Both the position numbers and the translations under genes were made by a program. From Paulownia fortunei (taxonomy: Eukaryota > Streptophyta > Magnoliopsida > Lamiales > Paulowniaceae), in the NCBI GenBank assembly GCA_019321725.1, contig CM033124.1:8990001-9054000 (forward strand): DNA of 64,000 nucleotides, given 5' to 3'. Below, piece by piece: positions 12,988 to 24,963 of the stretch (the first letter of the stretch is position 1; each line of letters begins with the position of its first letter). The notes beneath the pieces were generated by a model that saw only the letters and a list, made by a program, of their open reading frames with translations, was not told the origin of the DNA and ran no database searches.

Positions 12988-13003
12988 GCTCTTATACTAC
13001 TGT
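12988..13003 (-). promoter_or_regulatory. E1 primer binding site (initiator tRNA-Met type)
   Basis: Plus-strand GGGCTCTTATACTACTG just left of TGTTGGGTTC is the complement of a mutated TGGTATCAGAGCC primer site, next to the LTR end as expected. Confidence 0.65.
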
Positions 13004-14300
13004 TGGGTTCACAAAATCATTAAATACTATATGCAGTGGAATTTTAAAAATTTTCAACAATTGATATTAAACATACATCGCATGTAAATGTAAAACATAT
13101 CTAGATTTGATGCAATTGATCAGTTATACATATTTAATATCACAAGATGAGTATAAATTCAGAATATATACCTTAAGCACTCCTTTTGATGAAGATGATG
13201 TGGATTGATTCAAATCGTTATCTCTCCACAAATTCCTCACAGCTTTGTTCCAAGCCACTTTGGATCAAATTGCTAAGAACTCCAATTTGAGTGTATCCAT
13301 ACCCCGAACGCCCACTTGCAAACTATTATGTGCTATTAGGATACGAATCAATTACTTGAGTCTAAGAGATTTTATGTGTTCAGAACAGAAACAATCTAAA
13401 TTGTTTTTAGGTGATTGATTTACTTTCAATTCAACTTGTGAAAGATTAATCAATTTATGCAAGATATGGTAGAAGAAAACAGTGTAAAACATTTCTAACA
13501 ATTTTTACTCTAAAAATCGGCCCCTCTTGTTTTCCACACAACAAGACACTTTTTTTGTGCTGGAAATTTTATGCTAATGTAACCGTAGAGTTTCCATCAT
13601 ATGGAGACTCCTTCTTCCTTATCCATGCACTAGCAACATAAGGTAAGTTTTCTATTACTATCACAAGACTAAACCTTATTTTTATTAGGAATTAAATCTT
13701 TATTCAATTCTAATGGACTTCCTACAAGCACACACTAAAAGGTCCTTGACCCAATTAATTTTTCTTCAATTTAATTAATTCAATCAATTAAATTAATTCA
13801 TTCAATAAATTCAAAGCCTATTATAATTAATTGATCCAATCCATTAATTATTTGTTCTAACTACCTAATGCAATTAAGTTAATTAATTAATTGAATTAAT
13901 TCAATACTTGAATTAATTAAGGTCAACTTTCTTAATCATATTAATCAAATTTAATCCAACTTATTGAAAAATTTAATGGGCAAGAAATAGACTTGTCCGA
14001 GTTTGTGTGTAACCCCTTAAGTTCGTCTATATACTAGTGGTGAGCTCACAACTCCTATGACTTGGTTAAACAAGTAAATTATTTAGATAAATTAATTCTT
14101 TTAGAATTAACTCTTTTAATCTAAGAACCCACCAGTCATAGTTACTGTCTAGCAGCACCAAATGAAGACGTAGGCATAGGTAAAGGTCAATTACAAATAC
14201 CATGCAAATCCTTCTGTCAAATGATCTCCTGATTACACCCAAAGTATGGAATATTAGTCGAAACCTTATTAGCATAATAACTATATATCAATTCCTAGTT
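13004..14300 (-). repeat. E1 5' LTR, last ~1.3 kb only
   Basis: Complement matches E2's LTR from about 17345 to its end. It includes the AATTAATT-rich block (13750-13930), the 'gttgtgagc..ac' segment near 14050, and the terminal GAACCCAACA. It begins at AATTCCTAGTT (14290-14300), exactly where the left LTR remnant ends. Confidence 0.7.
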
Positions 14301-14797
14301 TATCGGGAGGCTAATTAAGCAGCTGACTGGCTAGCCCACTGTGCATGTGATCGAAAGTGCTCGGCCGTGCTTATGGATCATACATGGTTTGGTCCCATCC
14401 GAGGAGCATTGAGGCTGGACAAACTTGGCTATCCTTATTTTCAGTGTTAATTAGAAGTGGTGGATTCCTCTTCTTATGCTGGTTCCTAGTTGACGGGCTC
14501 TTTGCTTGCAATACTTCAGCCACAATGTCACGAAATTGCTTGCACTCCTGGAAAGCAGCCTGCTTGCTGGGCTCTCTTCCTTCACCTGGACAATTCACAT
14601 TTTCTTTAGTTTTGAGCTTTCATTTCTTAAGAAGTAGTACTTTCTTAGTCTTGTTTTTAATATGTAAGGGAGTAAGTACTAATTTTCTATTTTTGATTTG
14701 TATGAACTCACTTTGAATTTTTTTAGCTATAAACTAATAGAGGTCCATGCCAAAACTCTGCTTGGACACATGTGGCTTTTATAAAATAAAAAAAGTT
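14301..14797 (+). mobile_element. LINE A2: 5'-truncated LINE tail
   Basis: The plus strand shows the end of a LINE RNase H, EANQAADWLAHCACDRK then HTWFGPIRGALRLDK. The 3' UTR has ATATGTAAGGGAGTA near 14658 and the family tail GGTCCATGCCAAAACTCTG, then A-rich sequence at 14781-14794. It starts right after AATTCCTAGTT (14290-14300). AGTTCTTAGTC follows the tail (14794-14804; 8 of 11 bases alike), a possible decayed target duplication. Same LINE family as LINE A but a different copy. Confidence 0.75.
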
Positions 14798-14816
14798 CTT
14801 AGTCACTTACTATCTT

Positions 14817-16305
14817 GACTTGAATGGCTTTGGAAATTTTCTCTCTAACTCTCTCCCAACTCCAATCCCCTCCCTCCTAAACCACCTGACCCTCCATCAT
14901 TGGTCATCCCTCCAACGAGGGAAAATGTATCACTGACTGTTTCTAGACCTCCGGAGAATGTTCCTAGACGTTCATTCTCCTTGATTGTGAAGGTTTCTAC
15001 AAGTGAACCCCCTCCTGTGCATGCTTCTCGCATGTTGAAGAAGTCCTACGAAAAAGATTGTTTTAGGTTTGGAACTATCTCTGATTTTAAGGGAATCACT
15101 ACAGTGCAATTTAGCAAGGATGAAAATGACTCTTGCTGTTCCATTCAAGTATACTCCGATGGGCAAATTTTCTCTCACGGTTATCCTAGTCTCAAGACTC
15201 TTTGTAGTAAGTTTTTTTCTTAGGGTTTATCTCAATTTTTTTATATTGGCATCATTATCACAAAACATGTTTACTTCTTGACGGTTTTCCTGTGTGTGTT
15301 TAAGTGGACACCAGATTTTAATCCAAAGATTGAGTCTCTGGTTGCTCCAGTTTGGTTTAAGTTCCCAGAATTATCCCTTGCCAGAGTATATGTTGAGGAG
15401 AATTTATTGTCTCCTGGCAAAGAAGAGTTTCTAGTTGGTCTTGGTGATACATATAATCAACAAAAAGTTATTTACGAAGATCCTCCCAAGTATTGTTCTT
15501 CTTGCCGGCATTTTGGGCATTCTAAAATAGATTGTTACATGAATGGTACTAAAAAAAGCGTCCAGTTAATGTTGATCCTCCTGCTCGTCGTAATGTTATA
15601 AAGTAAATTGATGTCAAAAGAGGTAAACAGGCTACAAAATCTGATAAACCAGCCTCGATGGCTGGCAACGATGTTGTTGGTCCTTCTGGAGTGCTTTACC
15701 ATGATCAGTGGCTGAGGCCTCATTACAAAGATATCCTCCAAAGAACAATGCACCAAATCAGGATTTCATTGATTTGATTGCACCTCAGCAAGTGGCACAA
15801 AATTTGCAATCTGTTGGTCCAGAAATTCAAAATCTTTTTCAAATTTTGGAAGATATTGAAAATTCAAACTTGGCTGAGAATTTTGTGGAAGATAAGCCAG
15901 ATAAGGAAGTAATTGATGATAGAAATGTGGCTGCTTTACAAAAATGGAAATACTGAAATTGAGGATTTTCCTTCAAATGATGATGAGGATTTGCAAGCGG
16001 ATTTAGTGGGGGGTATTGTGGACTTTAATGTCAATAAATCTGATTGCAGTTTTGAATTTTTTGAAACTTATTCAGATGATAATCAAGGTTGTCCTTCCAT
16101 CGATTATCTGGCTTCCATTATGAAAAATTCTTTGGCGGAAGAGGAAATTGCAAGTCAAGGCAAACATAAAAGAGGCAAGTCTTTAGACTTTGCCTGCCGA
16201 TTCAGCCGGCAGGACAAGCAAAAGCGGATTGCATTGAGTCTAGTTCAAACTCGAAAAATGACACGGACCTCTACAACTTTCATCTCTAATTCAGTTTCCT
16301 CATGA
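14817..16305 (+). pseudogene. LINE B ORF1 (DUF4283 / CCHC RNA-binding protein), broken
   Basis: ORF1 of a plant L1-like LINE. Seen: 14900-15223 with CCSIQVYSDGQIFSHGYPS. Then 15278-15601 with VFKWTPDFNP, PVWFKFPELSLARVYVEENL and KYCSSCRHFGHSKIDC, a C-x2-C-x4-H-x4-C zinc knuckle. Then an acidic tail in a shifted frame (15913-16305: FPSNDDEDLQADL). These are the DUF4283-like fold, the linker and the knuckle of plant LINE ORF1 proteins, which bind the element's RNA. A stop at about 15221 and frameshifts near 15600 and 15950 break it. The endonuclease of the same LINE follows at once. Confidence 0.75.
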
Positions 16306-16642
16306 AAATCAATATTTGGAACATCCGGAGAGTTTGAAATTCAGCATCTCAATACATTATTTTAAGGTTGAAAATAGAGTTTAAACTGGATATACTTGTT
16401 TTATTGGAACCTAAATTTGAATTATTTAAATTCCAGCAAAACGTTCTTCAAACATGTGCTTTCAAACTGATCGAATAAAATTTGGTGCTTCTACAATGGG
16501 AACTATAGTTCACATGTGATCTTGGACCATGAGCAGGTCTTACAGCTTCGTTTTCAAAACTTGAAGTCTGGTTACTGTTTTTACAGCTGCTTTGTCTGTG
16601 CTAAATGCACTAAATTGGAGTGTACAAATCATGGGACGCCCT
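16306..16642 (+). pseudogene. LINE B endonuclease, first part
   Basis: Start of LINE ORF2: NIWNIR at about 16311, then ILVLLEPKFELFKFQ near 16395, resembling the start of apurinic-type endonucleases of plant LINEs. It has several stops. It is cut at 16642, where copia E2 is inserted, and resumes at 24964. Confidence 0.7.
16638..16642. other. Target site duplication GCCCT (left copy of E2)
   Basis: GCCCT immediately before the LTR start TGTTAG at 16643. The same five bases follow the right LTR at 24959-24963. Confidence 0.8.
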
Positions 16643-18811
16643 TGTTAGAGTAGTGTTCGACATGCAAATTATTTCGACTGTTCTTATACTCTTGCGAATC
16701 ATTTTTATTTATATTAATATCATTTAAATGTCAATATTTATCTTAAATTCATCATAAAAATTAGATAAAGTCCTTAGATCACACATAGCTATGGGGCATG
16801 GTTGCATATATGATGGTGATCGTGAAATATGTCTCTAAGGCTGTGATTTTAAAACGTTTCAAGTTAAGGATCAATGAGATCTGACATCATTGAAACTTGT
16901 GCATATGATACAGGCTCGAACGGAGGATGCCTTGTTTTATAGGTATTGGTGTGGAGACATTAGTACATGTATGCGGGTGCTTGCTGGTAACAAGTACACT
17001 AAACAACCCCACTTGAAAATTCTCAATTGAAAATATTCTATTGTCGAATGGGAATTTTCTCATTACGTTAATGCAAGAATTAGTCTTTGAACTTGAGGCA
17101 CCATAGTAAACTTGTGCATAAAATGCTGTAATTTGATGTATTTCCCAATTGCACGACAATCACAAGGGGTTTATATTGGGTATAATATCTTTATGTATGG
17201 AGATTAATAAATGGCCAATAAAGGATCTGTTACCTATCTAGATAAATAAGTGAAGCTCATATATGTTCCATTGTACTTAACTCTAAAATCCTTGGCCAAT
17301 GTTGGATTAAAATTAGACGTAGGGTTTTCTAATTATTCATTATCGAATCAAGCTATTAGGAATGGAAATATAGTTATTAAGCAAATGGAGTTTCGACTTA
17401 ACATCCATTGTTTAGACTTAATCGGGAGATTAGATGACGGAAGGATTATACTTGTATGGTATTCGTAATTGGAATAGGTTCGTACATTCACCTTAAACTA
17501 GGAGTCATGATACATTGGTAGGTGTTTCCCATGTCTTGTGGGTTCTTGAAATTAATGAGTTAATTCCAATATAATTAATTAATTGGATTAATTAATCAAA
17601 ATAATTAATTATTCAACTAAGTCACAAGAGTTGTGAGCCCACGGCTAGCTTAAAGTGAACCTAAAGGGTCACATACAAAACTTAGACAAGTTTATTTTTA
17701 GTCTAAAAATTAATCCAAGTGTTGGATTAAATTAATTAATGTGATTAATTAATGGGGCTTAAATTAATTCAAGTATGGAATTAATTCAATTAATTAATTA
17801 TATTAATTGATTAGACCTAATTAGATTAGGAAGCCCAATTGAAATATTTAATTAATTGATTGGATCAATTAATTAAGATGGGTCTAATTAATTAAATAAA
17901 TTAATTTAATTGATTGAATCAATTAAAGTAGAGTCTAATTGATCACTTAAGCCTAGGCCCATTAGGTGTGGGCTTGTAGGAAGTTCATTAGAAAATTAGA
18001 TTGAGAATCTAATTCCTAGAGGAAGTTGAATTGAGAATTCAATTTCTAAGAGGTAATAAGAAAAAATGAAAGTTCTTATGGGATAAGGAAACTTACTAAA
18101 AAAGTTGGAAATAAGAAAGGAATAAAAGTCCTACATTGAAAGGACTTATGGTAGCTTTTATTGACAATCTTCTTGGACATTTTTTATGAAGATTTTTATT
18201 GCAAATTTTTGTGAAGAAAAAATGTGGAAAACAACCCCTCTCTCTTGAAGAAAAATAGTTTTCTTTATCTCCAAAAATTCGTCCCTCCTTTTCTTTCAAT
18301 CTCCAAAAGTTCGCCAACCTATTATCTAGTTTAATTTTTGATTCAATTATTGAATTAAGAATTAAATGAAACACCTAAATTATTAATTGTTAGTTTGTCC
18401 TTGTTCCGAACAAAATTATTTTGGAATATAATTATCAAATCGAAAACTACTAGCATAGGATTTGGTTGTGAGTGGGTATCCAAGGTGTGGATACCGTTAG
18501 AGATATAACATTTGAGATTCTAGAAGTAAATCAGATTTCAATTAAAGGAGTTTTGAATTGAAGAACATGGAGATACTTTCATACAGTGATAACGATTTGA
18601 ATCGTTTCAATCCCTACATCAGTCGAAATACAAATCAAGATAAGGATTTTTGAATTTTTCTTACTTTAACTATCAGAAAATGCATAACTGAGTAATCATG
18701 AAAGGGTTTCGGTATTCGTTTTAATCACATGTAATGTAATGTATATTTATATTTATGAAAAAATTTAAATTCCACTACGTATATATTTTTCGGGATCGCG
18801 CGAACCCAACA
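16643..18811 (+). repeat. E2 5' LTR
   Basis: Begins TGTTAGAGTAG and ends GAACCCAACA. It is nearly collinear with 22841-24958. It contains a block at 17560-17960 made largely of overlapping ATTAATTAAT words. The LTR holds the element's promoter, but I cannot place a TATA box with confidence. Confidence 0.9.
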
Positions 18812-18812
18812 A

Positions 18813-18826
18813 TGCTATCAGAGCCA
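18813..18826 (+). promoter_or_regulatory. E2 primer binding site
   Basis: TGCTATCAGAGCCA directly after the 5' LTR. One base differs from the usual plant initiator-tRNA-Met complement TGGTATCAGAGCCA. Confidence 0.85.
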
Positions 18827-19138
18827 AGGTTTGTGTGTTTCTGATACTTTTTGATTATGTTTATTTAATATATGTGATAGATTAAATATTTATATGTGTG
18901 ATTGGTTTTGAATCATTTAATTTCTTTATTTGCGATTAATATTATTAATCGTTTTAAATGTTAAAACGTTTTAAGAACTGAGACGAGTTAAGAAATTGGA
19001 TTTCTTGATTTAAGAATTTCATGATTTGTGAAATCTTGAATTTCTTGAAACGTGGCAAGAAATAAAAAATCAAATAAGTTGATTTCTTAATCAAGAAAAT
19101 TAGTTTTTATTAAGTTTTCAAAATTTCTTGATGAAATC

Positions 19139-19192
19139 AAGAAATCAAGAATTCTTGATGAGAACAAGAAATCAAGAATTCTTGATGAGAAC
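19139..19192. repeat. Perfect 27-bp tandem repeat with palindromic core
   Basis: Two identical 27-bp units (19139-19165, 19166-19192). Each contains TCAAGAATTCTTGA, a perfect 14-bp palindrome; partial further copies lie on both sides. It is in the E2 leader, about 330 bp after the primer site. Confidence 0.85.
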
Positions 19193-19254
19193 AAGAAACT
19201 ATGAAATCGAGATTTTGTAAAAATTTTGAATTCTTGGATATTAAAAAAAAATTG

Positions 19255-19330
19255 GACTGCCGGCCACCCGACGTATAGGTGCCCAACCGCCCAACAGGTA
19301 GCAACTTTGTTGAGTTGTTGTCCCATCCTG
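19255..19330 (+). repeat. E2 GC-rich leader patch
   Basis: Short GC-rich island (GCCGGCCACCCGACG, GGTGCCCAACCGCCCAACA) in AT-rich leader, at the place matching the GC patches of E1 and E3. Confidence 0.5.
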
Positions 19331-19579
19331 CCTTGTTATATAATTGTTACATGAAGTTTATGATTTTTATTTTAAAATTAAATGTTAATTTTAATTTTTG
19401 AAAAATTATTTTTCATAAAGATCCCAAATTTGAAAGAAATTGCACATAACGTAATCGGTAAATTTATATGTTTTCATTATCATGTGATGATTTATGTTAA
19501 GCATGCTAGTTGGATGATTATGGACCCTAAGTCAATGTGATTGGTTTAATTTTATGCATAATTGATTATTTTTGGATTT

Positions 19580-20740
19580 TAATTAAAATGAGGCTTGCGA
19601 GTCTCACATTTCTCTGTTTTATTCTTGATGTACTTCTATTTCCCTCCTATGTATCTCCTCTTAGAATTGTTCTAAGGTTTCTTGTAGTTTTAGCAAATGT
19701 AATGAGAGTAGAATTAGGCAGTGAGGTTAATCTTTTTGTAATTTGGCGAACATTACAAAAAAATTGAATGAAAACAGAGGAAAAATGAGGAAACAAGGCT
19801 CATGAATGTATGAGATATATTTATGTAATAGATAGGTCTATTTGCATTTTAATTATCACCATTAGATTGATCTAGATCCACTTTAGCTCGAGTGGATCGC
19901 ATATGATTAAATGCTCATGATCATCTATTTATTTTAGTATGTATGTGATACATGTTATGTTTATTTAATGCTTCCTTATAATGTATGCTTGTCATCGTTA
20001 GGATAGTGAACATTAAATAAACAAGAAAAGAAAATGATGAGACCTTGTATAATAAATCTAGTATGACCCTCATTTGAAAATATTTTAAGTTGAGAACCTT
20101 TATTAGTTCGATATCAAGCGTAAATGGACAATATTGGATGGGACGCAATCGTCCATGCTTTCCATCAAAAGTAGTGGCATGCCGATACACTACCACATTT
20201 AGTCCATTAACCATGAGTCGTAAGATGTGCTAAGTGTTGGCAAGCTGTGACCACTACTAAGCATTGAGATGCCCATAAGGTGGACTCATCTTTATCGTTG
20301 GCTATGAATCATGGGACATATAGATGCTCCATCTACATGGATATTTGATGGGTAATGTTTGATATTTAGTACCATATGAGCTCATAAAATTGGGGTCTAT
20401 GGGAAGAGGTGAGCTAAAATAGCATGAGGGTTGCATAGGGATACAATTGCTAATGTTGTTAGCTACCTTTTAGTTTTATTGTATGGGCTCATAAAATTAG
20501 GGTGTATGGCAAGGCTAGTTGGACCTCAAGCCCACTAAGAAATTAGATTTTTCGAATTTCCATCTAAAGGGTGATGGGATTTGAATAAAATAGTGGGATA
20601 CATTTATAATTAAAAACTATATCATATATGGATATTAATTGAATGAATGCATAAATTTCTGCCTCGTATAGGATAATGGTTATCGCTAGTAATTCCACAT
20701 AGGATAATCTAGACAAACAAATAAACTTACTAGCTCAATG
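19580..20740 (+). other. E2 long leader, conserved with E1
   Basis: No convincing protein-coding pattern, yet collinear with the E1 leader (11090-12270, opposite strand). It may be untranslated leader or a gag too decayed to recognise. Confidence 0.5.
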
Positions 20741-20744
20741 TAGA

Positions 20745-22820
20745 TGTTTGTCACCATTATGGATATTTAGGGCATATAAAGAGGAAATACAATTATTGAC
20801 TTGCTTAGTTGAATTAGAAGGGGTTCTAATTTAAGTTCATACTTTGTTGATATCAACCATTAAGGTTGATAAATTTTTTCTTGGATATTGGATATTGGAT
20901 ATGATCCCATCTTTTCAAGCGGTTGTAGTGGATGGCAAGAAAAATGGAGACTAAGATAAAGGACGATTCTTAAGCTTGAGAATAAAGTAAGCGTTGCTTT
21001 ATTGGCTATGAGAATGATCACATAACTTTGGATGGAATTAGAATAGTATTAGTTAAATGTCTTTACTACATTAACAAATGAGCTATACAATCCCAACATT
21101 TCATGCTACATAATCAACAAAGTAATCTAAAAATTAGATAATCAAAACAGTGCATACTTGTGGTAAGCTAGATTATGTCATATCTTTAAAGACAGAGTTC
21201 AAAAGATGGTATACTTGCTTGATATTTTGGACTTACATGAGGTGCCAACTTGTAAATCTTATCTCTAGAAAAACATGATCAAATCACCATTTGTGGCATA
21301 AATGGAGCAAACCACATCTTTGGATGTGACCCAAAGGGATGTAAGCAGTCCACTAAGTGTTAGTGTACCAGCGAACGATTCTTACTTCATTATTCTAAGA
21401 TCCTTTGAAGGGTTCAAAGAATTTAGGCATGAAGTAGAGAATTAAATCGGCCAAAGTATTAAATCAATCTATGTGATCGAGAAAGAGAATACTAAGGTGG
21501 TAAGTTCTTGATTATCTAATAGAGAATTAGATTCTCACTTTAAGTGAATCCAAGTTAAATTTCATTTATTTCTTCATTCATTTTGGGAATTTACCCTAGA
21601 ATTGATGATATTCTTATCGAGTAAGGATATCATCTAAATGAGTGCTCAAAACATCATATAAAATATGATGTGGTAAAAAGCAAAAAGTTTACAAGTTTCA
21701 GAGATTTGTTAAGAACTCAAAATAAATTTTTCGAATGTGGAACATTTGATTCTCTAAAGCAATCATATGGTTTGATTTTCTTAAGAATGTGAATGAGCCA
21801 TATGTGTACAAGAGGGTTAGTGGGAGTATGGTGGTGATTGTTGTGTTTTACATTGATGATATTTTACTCATAGAGATAATGTACAATGTCGCAGTCAATT
21901 GAGACTTGTCATCTACAAAGTTCTCCAAGAGGGATTTAGGATAAGTATCCTAGAGATTAGGGATTGAGATTTATGGAGATAGATCTAAAAGGATACTTGG
22001 ACTATCCTAAATCCAAATACATAGATTAGATGCTAAAAGGGTTTAGCATGGAAGAATCCTAGGAGGGATTCTTGTTTATGAGTCATGGGATTTTTCTTTC
22101 GAAGTCCTCGTCCCCAAAGACTTTTGAAAGAAAGAGAAATAATGACTCACATATTTTATGCATCCTTGAAAGAAAGCATAAAATATGCAAATCTATGTAC
22201 ATGATATGATATTAGAAATACTCTGAGTGTTACGAGCAAATATCAATCAATTCGATGCGAAAAGCATTGGAAGCCGTAAAGACGATCTTTAGCACCTATG
22301 AAGCACTAAGTATTTCTTCTTGGAGTACGGATATGGAGAACTGAACTTAGATGCTTCATCTAGTTTTTAGTCAAAAGTAGATGACTTGAAGTCTATGTCT
22401 AAATTCATGTTTATCCTAAATGATGGGACGGTTAGTTATAAAGAGTTCTAATCTTGTAACAATCGTGTATTCCACCACCGTGATTGAATACATCGGGGCA
22501 TACGATGCTGCAAAAATGGATTGTTTGGATAGGACACTTAATCCAAGTGTTAGATGTAGTTCCAACCCTTATTGATTGAGTACTAGAGTACTGCGATAAC
22601 AATAGGGGCTATTACACAAGCAAAGAAGCCAAAGTCTCATCAAAGGACCCAAGCAGAAATAGATTAGTGATACGGTGATTCTGAAAATCATTGGTAAAAG
22701 CAACATCAACATGGAAAGATTTGCCTCAACAGAAAATATAGCAAACCCACTATTTTAACCCTTTAGATAAGTATTTGAAGGACATCTTCAGAAGATGGGC
22801 TTTAATATGAGGACAATTAT
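20745..22820 (+). pseudogene. E2 copia polyprotein relic (knuckle, protease, integrase, RT, RNase H)
   Basis: Pieces on + in copia order. CHHYGYLGHIKRKY near 20750 is a knuckle with its second cysteine changed to Y. YWILDM near 20890 replaces the protease D-T-G. KNMIKSPF and FEGFKEFRHEVEN (21270-21440) are integrase. SLKQSYGLIF and VVFYIDDILLIE (21750-21870) are RT with the Y-I-D-D box kept. GIEIYGDRSKRILGLS follows near 21965. EYIGAYDAAK and STENIANP (22485-22740) are the RNase H end. Stops and shifts occur throughout. Most of gag and part of integrase are missing, which explains the 4 kb interior. Confidence 0.8.
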
Positions 22821-22822
22821 CT

Positions 22823-22840
22823 CTAGGGTAAGTGGGAGAT
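22823..22840 (+). promoter_or_regulatory. E2 polypurine tract
   Basis: CTAGGGTAAGTGGGAGAT directly before the 3' LTR start TGTTAGAATAG. It serves as second-strand primer in reverse transcription. The same tract is present in E3 as its complement at 38705-38720. Confidence 0.85.
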
Positions 22841-24958
22841 TGTTAGAATAGTGTTCGGTATGCTAATTATTCTGGCCATTCTTATCCTCTTGCGAATCAT
22901 TCTTATTTATATTAATATCATTTAAATGTCAATCTTTATTTTAAATTCATCATAAGAATTAGATAAAGTTCCTAGATCACACATAGCTATGGGGCAAGGT
23001 TGTGCATATGATGGTGATCGTGAAATATGTCTCTAAGGTTGTTATCTTAAAACATTCCAAGTTAAAGATCAATGAGATGGGACATCATTGATCCTATTGA
23101 AACTTGCACATACGATACATGCTCGAAAGGAGGTTGCCTCATTCCATAGGTATCGATATGGAGACACTAGTGCATATATGCGCATACTTGTTGGAAATAA
23201 GTACATTGAACAACCCCACTTGAAAATTTCCAATTAAAAATATTGTATTGTCGAATGAGAATTTTCTCATTATAATAGTGCAAGAATTAGTCCTTGAACT
23301 TGGTACCATAGTAAACTTGTGCATGACATATTGTACTTTGATGTATTTCCTAATTGCATGACAATCACAAAGGGTTTATACTAGGTGTAACATCTTCATG
23401 TATGGACATTAATGAGTGGCCAACAAAGGATTCGTCTCCTATCTAGATTAATAGGTGAAGCTCCTATATGTTCCATTGTACTTGACTCTAAAATTCTTGG
23501 CCAAGGTTGGATGGAAATTAGACATGGGTTTTCTAATTATTCATCACCGAATCAAGCTACTAGGAATGCAAACATAATTATTGAGTTAATGGGGTTTCAA
23601 CTTAACATCTATGCCCTAGGCTTAATCGGGAGATTAGATGACGGAAGAATCGTACTTGTATGATATTCGTAATTAGAATAGGTTCGCACATTCCCTTTAG
23701 GCTAGGAGTCATGATGAATTGTTAAGTGTTGATTAATTTTAAAAGAATTAATTAATTGGATTAATTAATTAGAATAATTAATTCTTCAACTAAGTCATAA
23801 GAGTTGTGAGCCTATGGCTAGCTTAAAGTGAACCTAAAGGGTCACACACAAAACTTGAACAAGCCCATTTCTAGCCCAAAAATTAATCCAAGTGTTGGAT
23901 TAAATTAATTAATGTGATTAATTAATGGGGCTTAAATTAATTCAAGTATGGAATTAATTTAATTAATTAATGAAATTAATTGATTGGACCTAATTGGATT
24001 AGGGAGCCAAATTAGAATATTTAATTAATTAATTGGATCAATTAATTAAATAAATAAATTTAATTATTTGGATCAATTAAAGTAGGGCCTAATTGATTAC
24101 TTAGACCTGGACCCATTAGGTGTGGACTTGTAGGAAGCCCATTTGGAAATTGGATTGGGAATCCAATTTTTAGAAAAATTTGAATTGGGAATTCAATTAA
24201 TAAGATGTAATAAGGAAAAATAAAAGTCCTTATGGGATAAGAAAACTGACTAAAAGAGTTGGAGATAAGAAATGAAGAAGAGTCCTACATGGAAAGTACT
24301 TACGGTAACCTTTATTGATAATCTTCTTGGACATTTTTTATGGAGATTTTTATTGCAAATTTTTGTGAAGAAAAAACGTGGAAAACACCCCTCTCTCTTC
24401 AAGAAAAATAATTTTCTTCATCTCCAAAAATTCGTCTCTCCTTTCCTTTTAATCTCCAAAAGTTCACCATTATTTTATCATGTTTAATTCTTGATTCAAT
24501 TGTTGAATTAGGAATTAAATTAAACACCTAAAACACTAATTGTTAATGTGTTTTTGTTCTAAATAAAATTATTTTGGATAGAATTATCGAATCAAAAACT
24601 ACTAGTATAGGATTCGATTGCGAGTGGGCATCCAAGGTGTGGATACCGTTAGAGGGATAGCATTTGGTATCCTAGAAGCGAATCGGATTTCAATCAAAGG
24701 GGTTTTGAATTGCAGAACATAGAGATACTTTCATACAAGCATAATGATTTGAATCATTTCAAATCCCTACATCAGCCAGAATGCAAATCAAGGTAAGGGT
24801 TTATGAAATTTTCTTACTTTAACTATCAAAAAACACACAACTGAGTAATCTTAAAAGGATTTTGGGATTTATTTTAATTACATGTGATACAATGTATATT
24901 TATGCTTTTGAAAAAAATCTACTGTGTATACGTTTTTTGGGATCGCGCAAACCCAATA
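22841..24958 (+). repeat. E2 3' LTR
   Basis: Begins TGTTAGAATAG and ends GAAACCCAATA-like at 24958 (terminal CA changed to TA). Collinear with the 5' LTR, with many substitutions and small indels, which indicates an old insertion. Confidence 0.9.
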
Positions 24959-24963
24959 GCCCT
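24959..24963. other. Target site duplication GCCCT (right copy of E2)
   Basis: Repeats 16638-16642 exactly. LINE endonuclease coding resumes directly after. Confidence 0.8.

Larger units (their letters stand above)
7641..14300 (-). mobile_element. Copia E1: Ty1/copia retrotransposon, defective
   Basis: Minus-strand copia element of the same family as E2 (16643-24958). Reading right to left: partial 5' LTR (14300-13004), primer site (~13003-12990), a ~1.9 kb noncoding leader, zinc knuckle and protease (10790-10600), decayed integrase (10450-10100), a linker (10081-9860), reverse transcriptase (9420-9000), and a partial 3' LTR (8370-7641). All coding parts have stops. The two LTR remnants are not full-length: the left one carries the first third of the LTR and the right one the remaining two thirds. 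Both break at AATTCCTAGTT. Its left neighbour is the A-tail of LINE A and its right neighbour the RNase H of another LINE. Confidence 0.8.
16643..24958 (+). mobile_element. Copia E2: near-complete Ty1/copia retrotransposon
   Basis: An 8.3 kb element with two long LTRs (16643-18811 and 22841-24958), a primer site after the left LTR, a polypurine tract before the right one, and a 5-bp target duplication. Internal order on + is zinc knuckle (~20750), protease trace (~20885), integrase (~21190-21500), RT (21730-22130), RNase H (~22480-22820), the copia order. All coding parts carry stops, so it cannot move by itself. It sits inside the endonuclease of LINE B, so it is younger than that LINE. Confidence 0.9.

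Noticed and set aside
14357..14716. 119-codon ORF over the LINE A2 tail
   Set aside because: It is an off-frame reading. The LINE RNase H end and 3' UTR explain the sequence.
17560..17960. CRISPR-like or satellite array
   Set aside because: The repeated ATTAATT words are irregular, have no spacer structure, and occur at matching places in three LTRs of one copia family.
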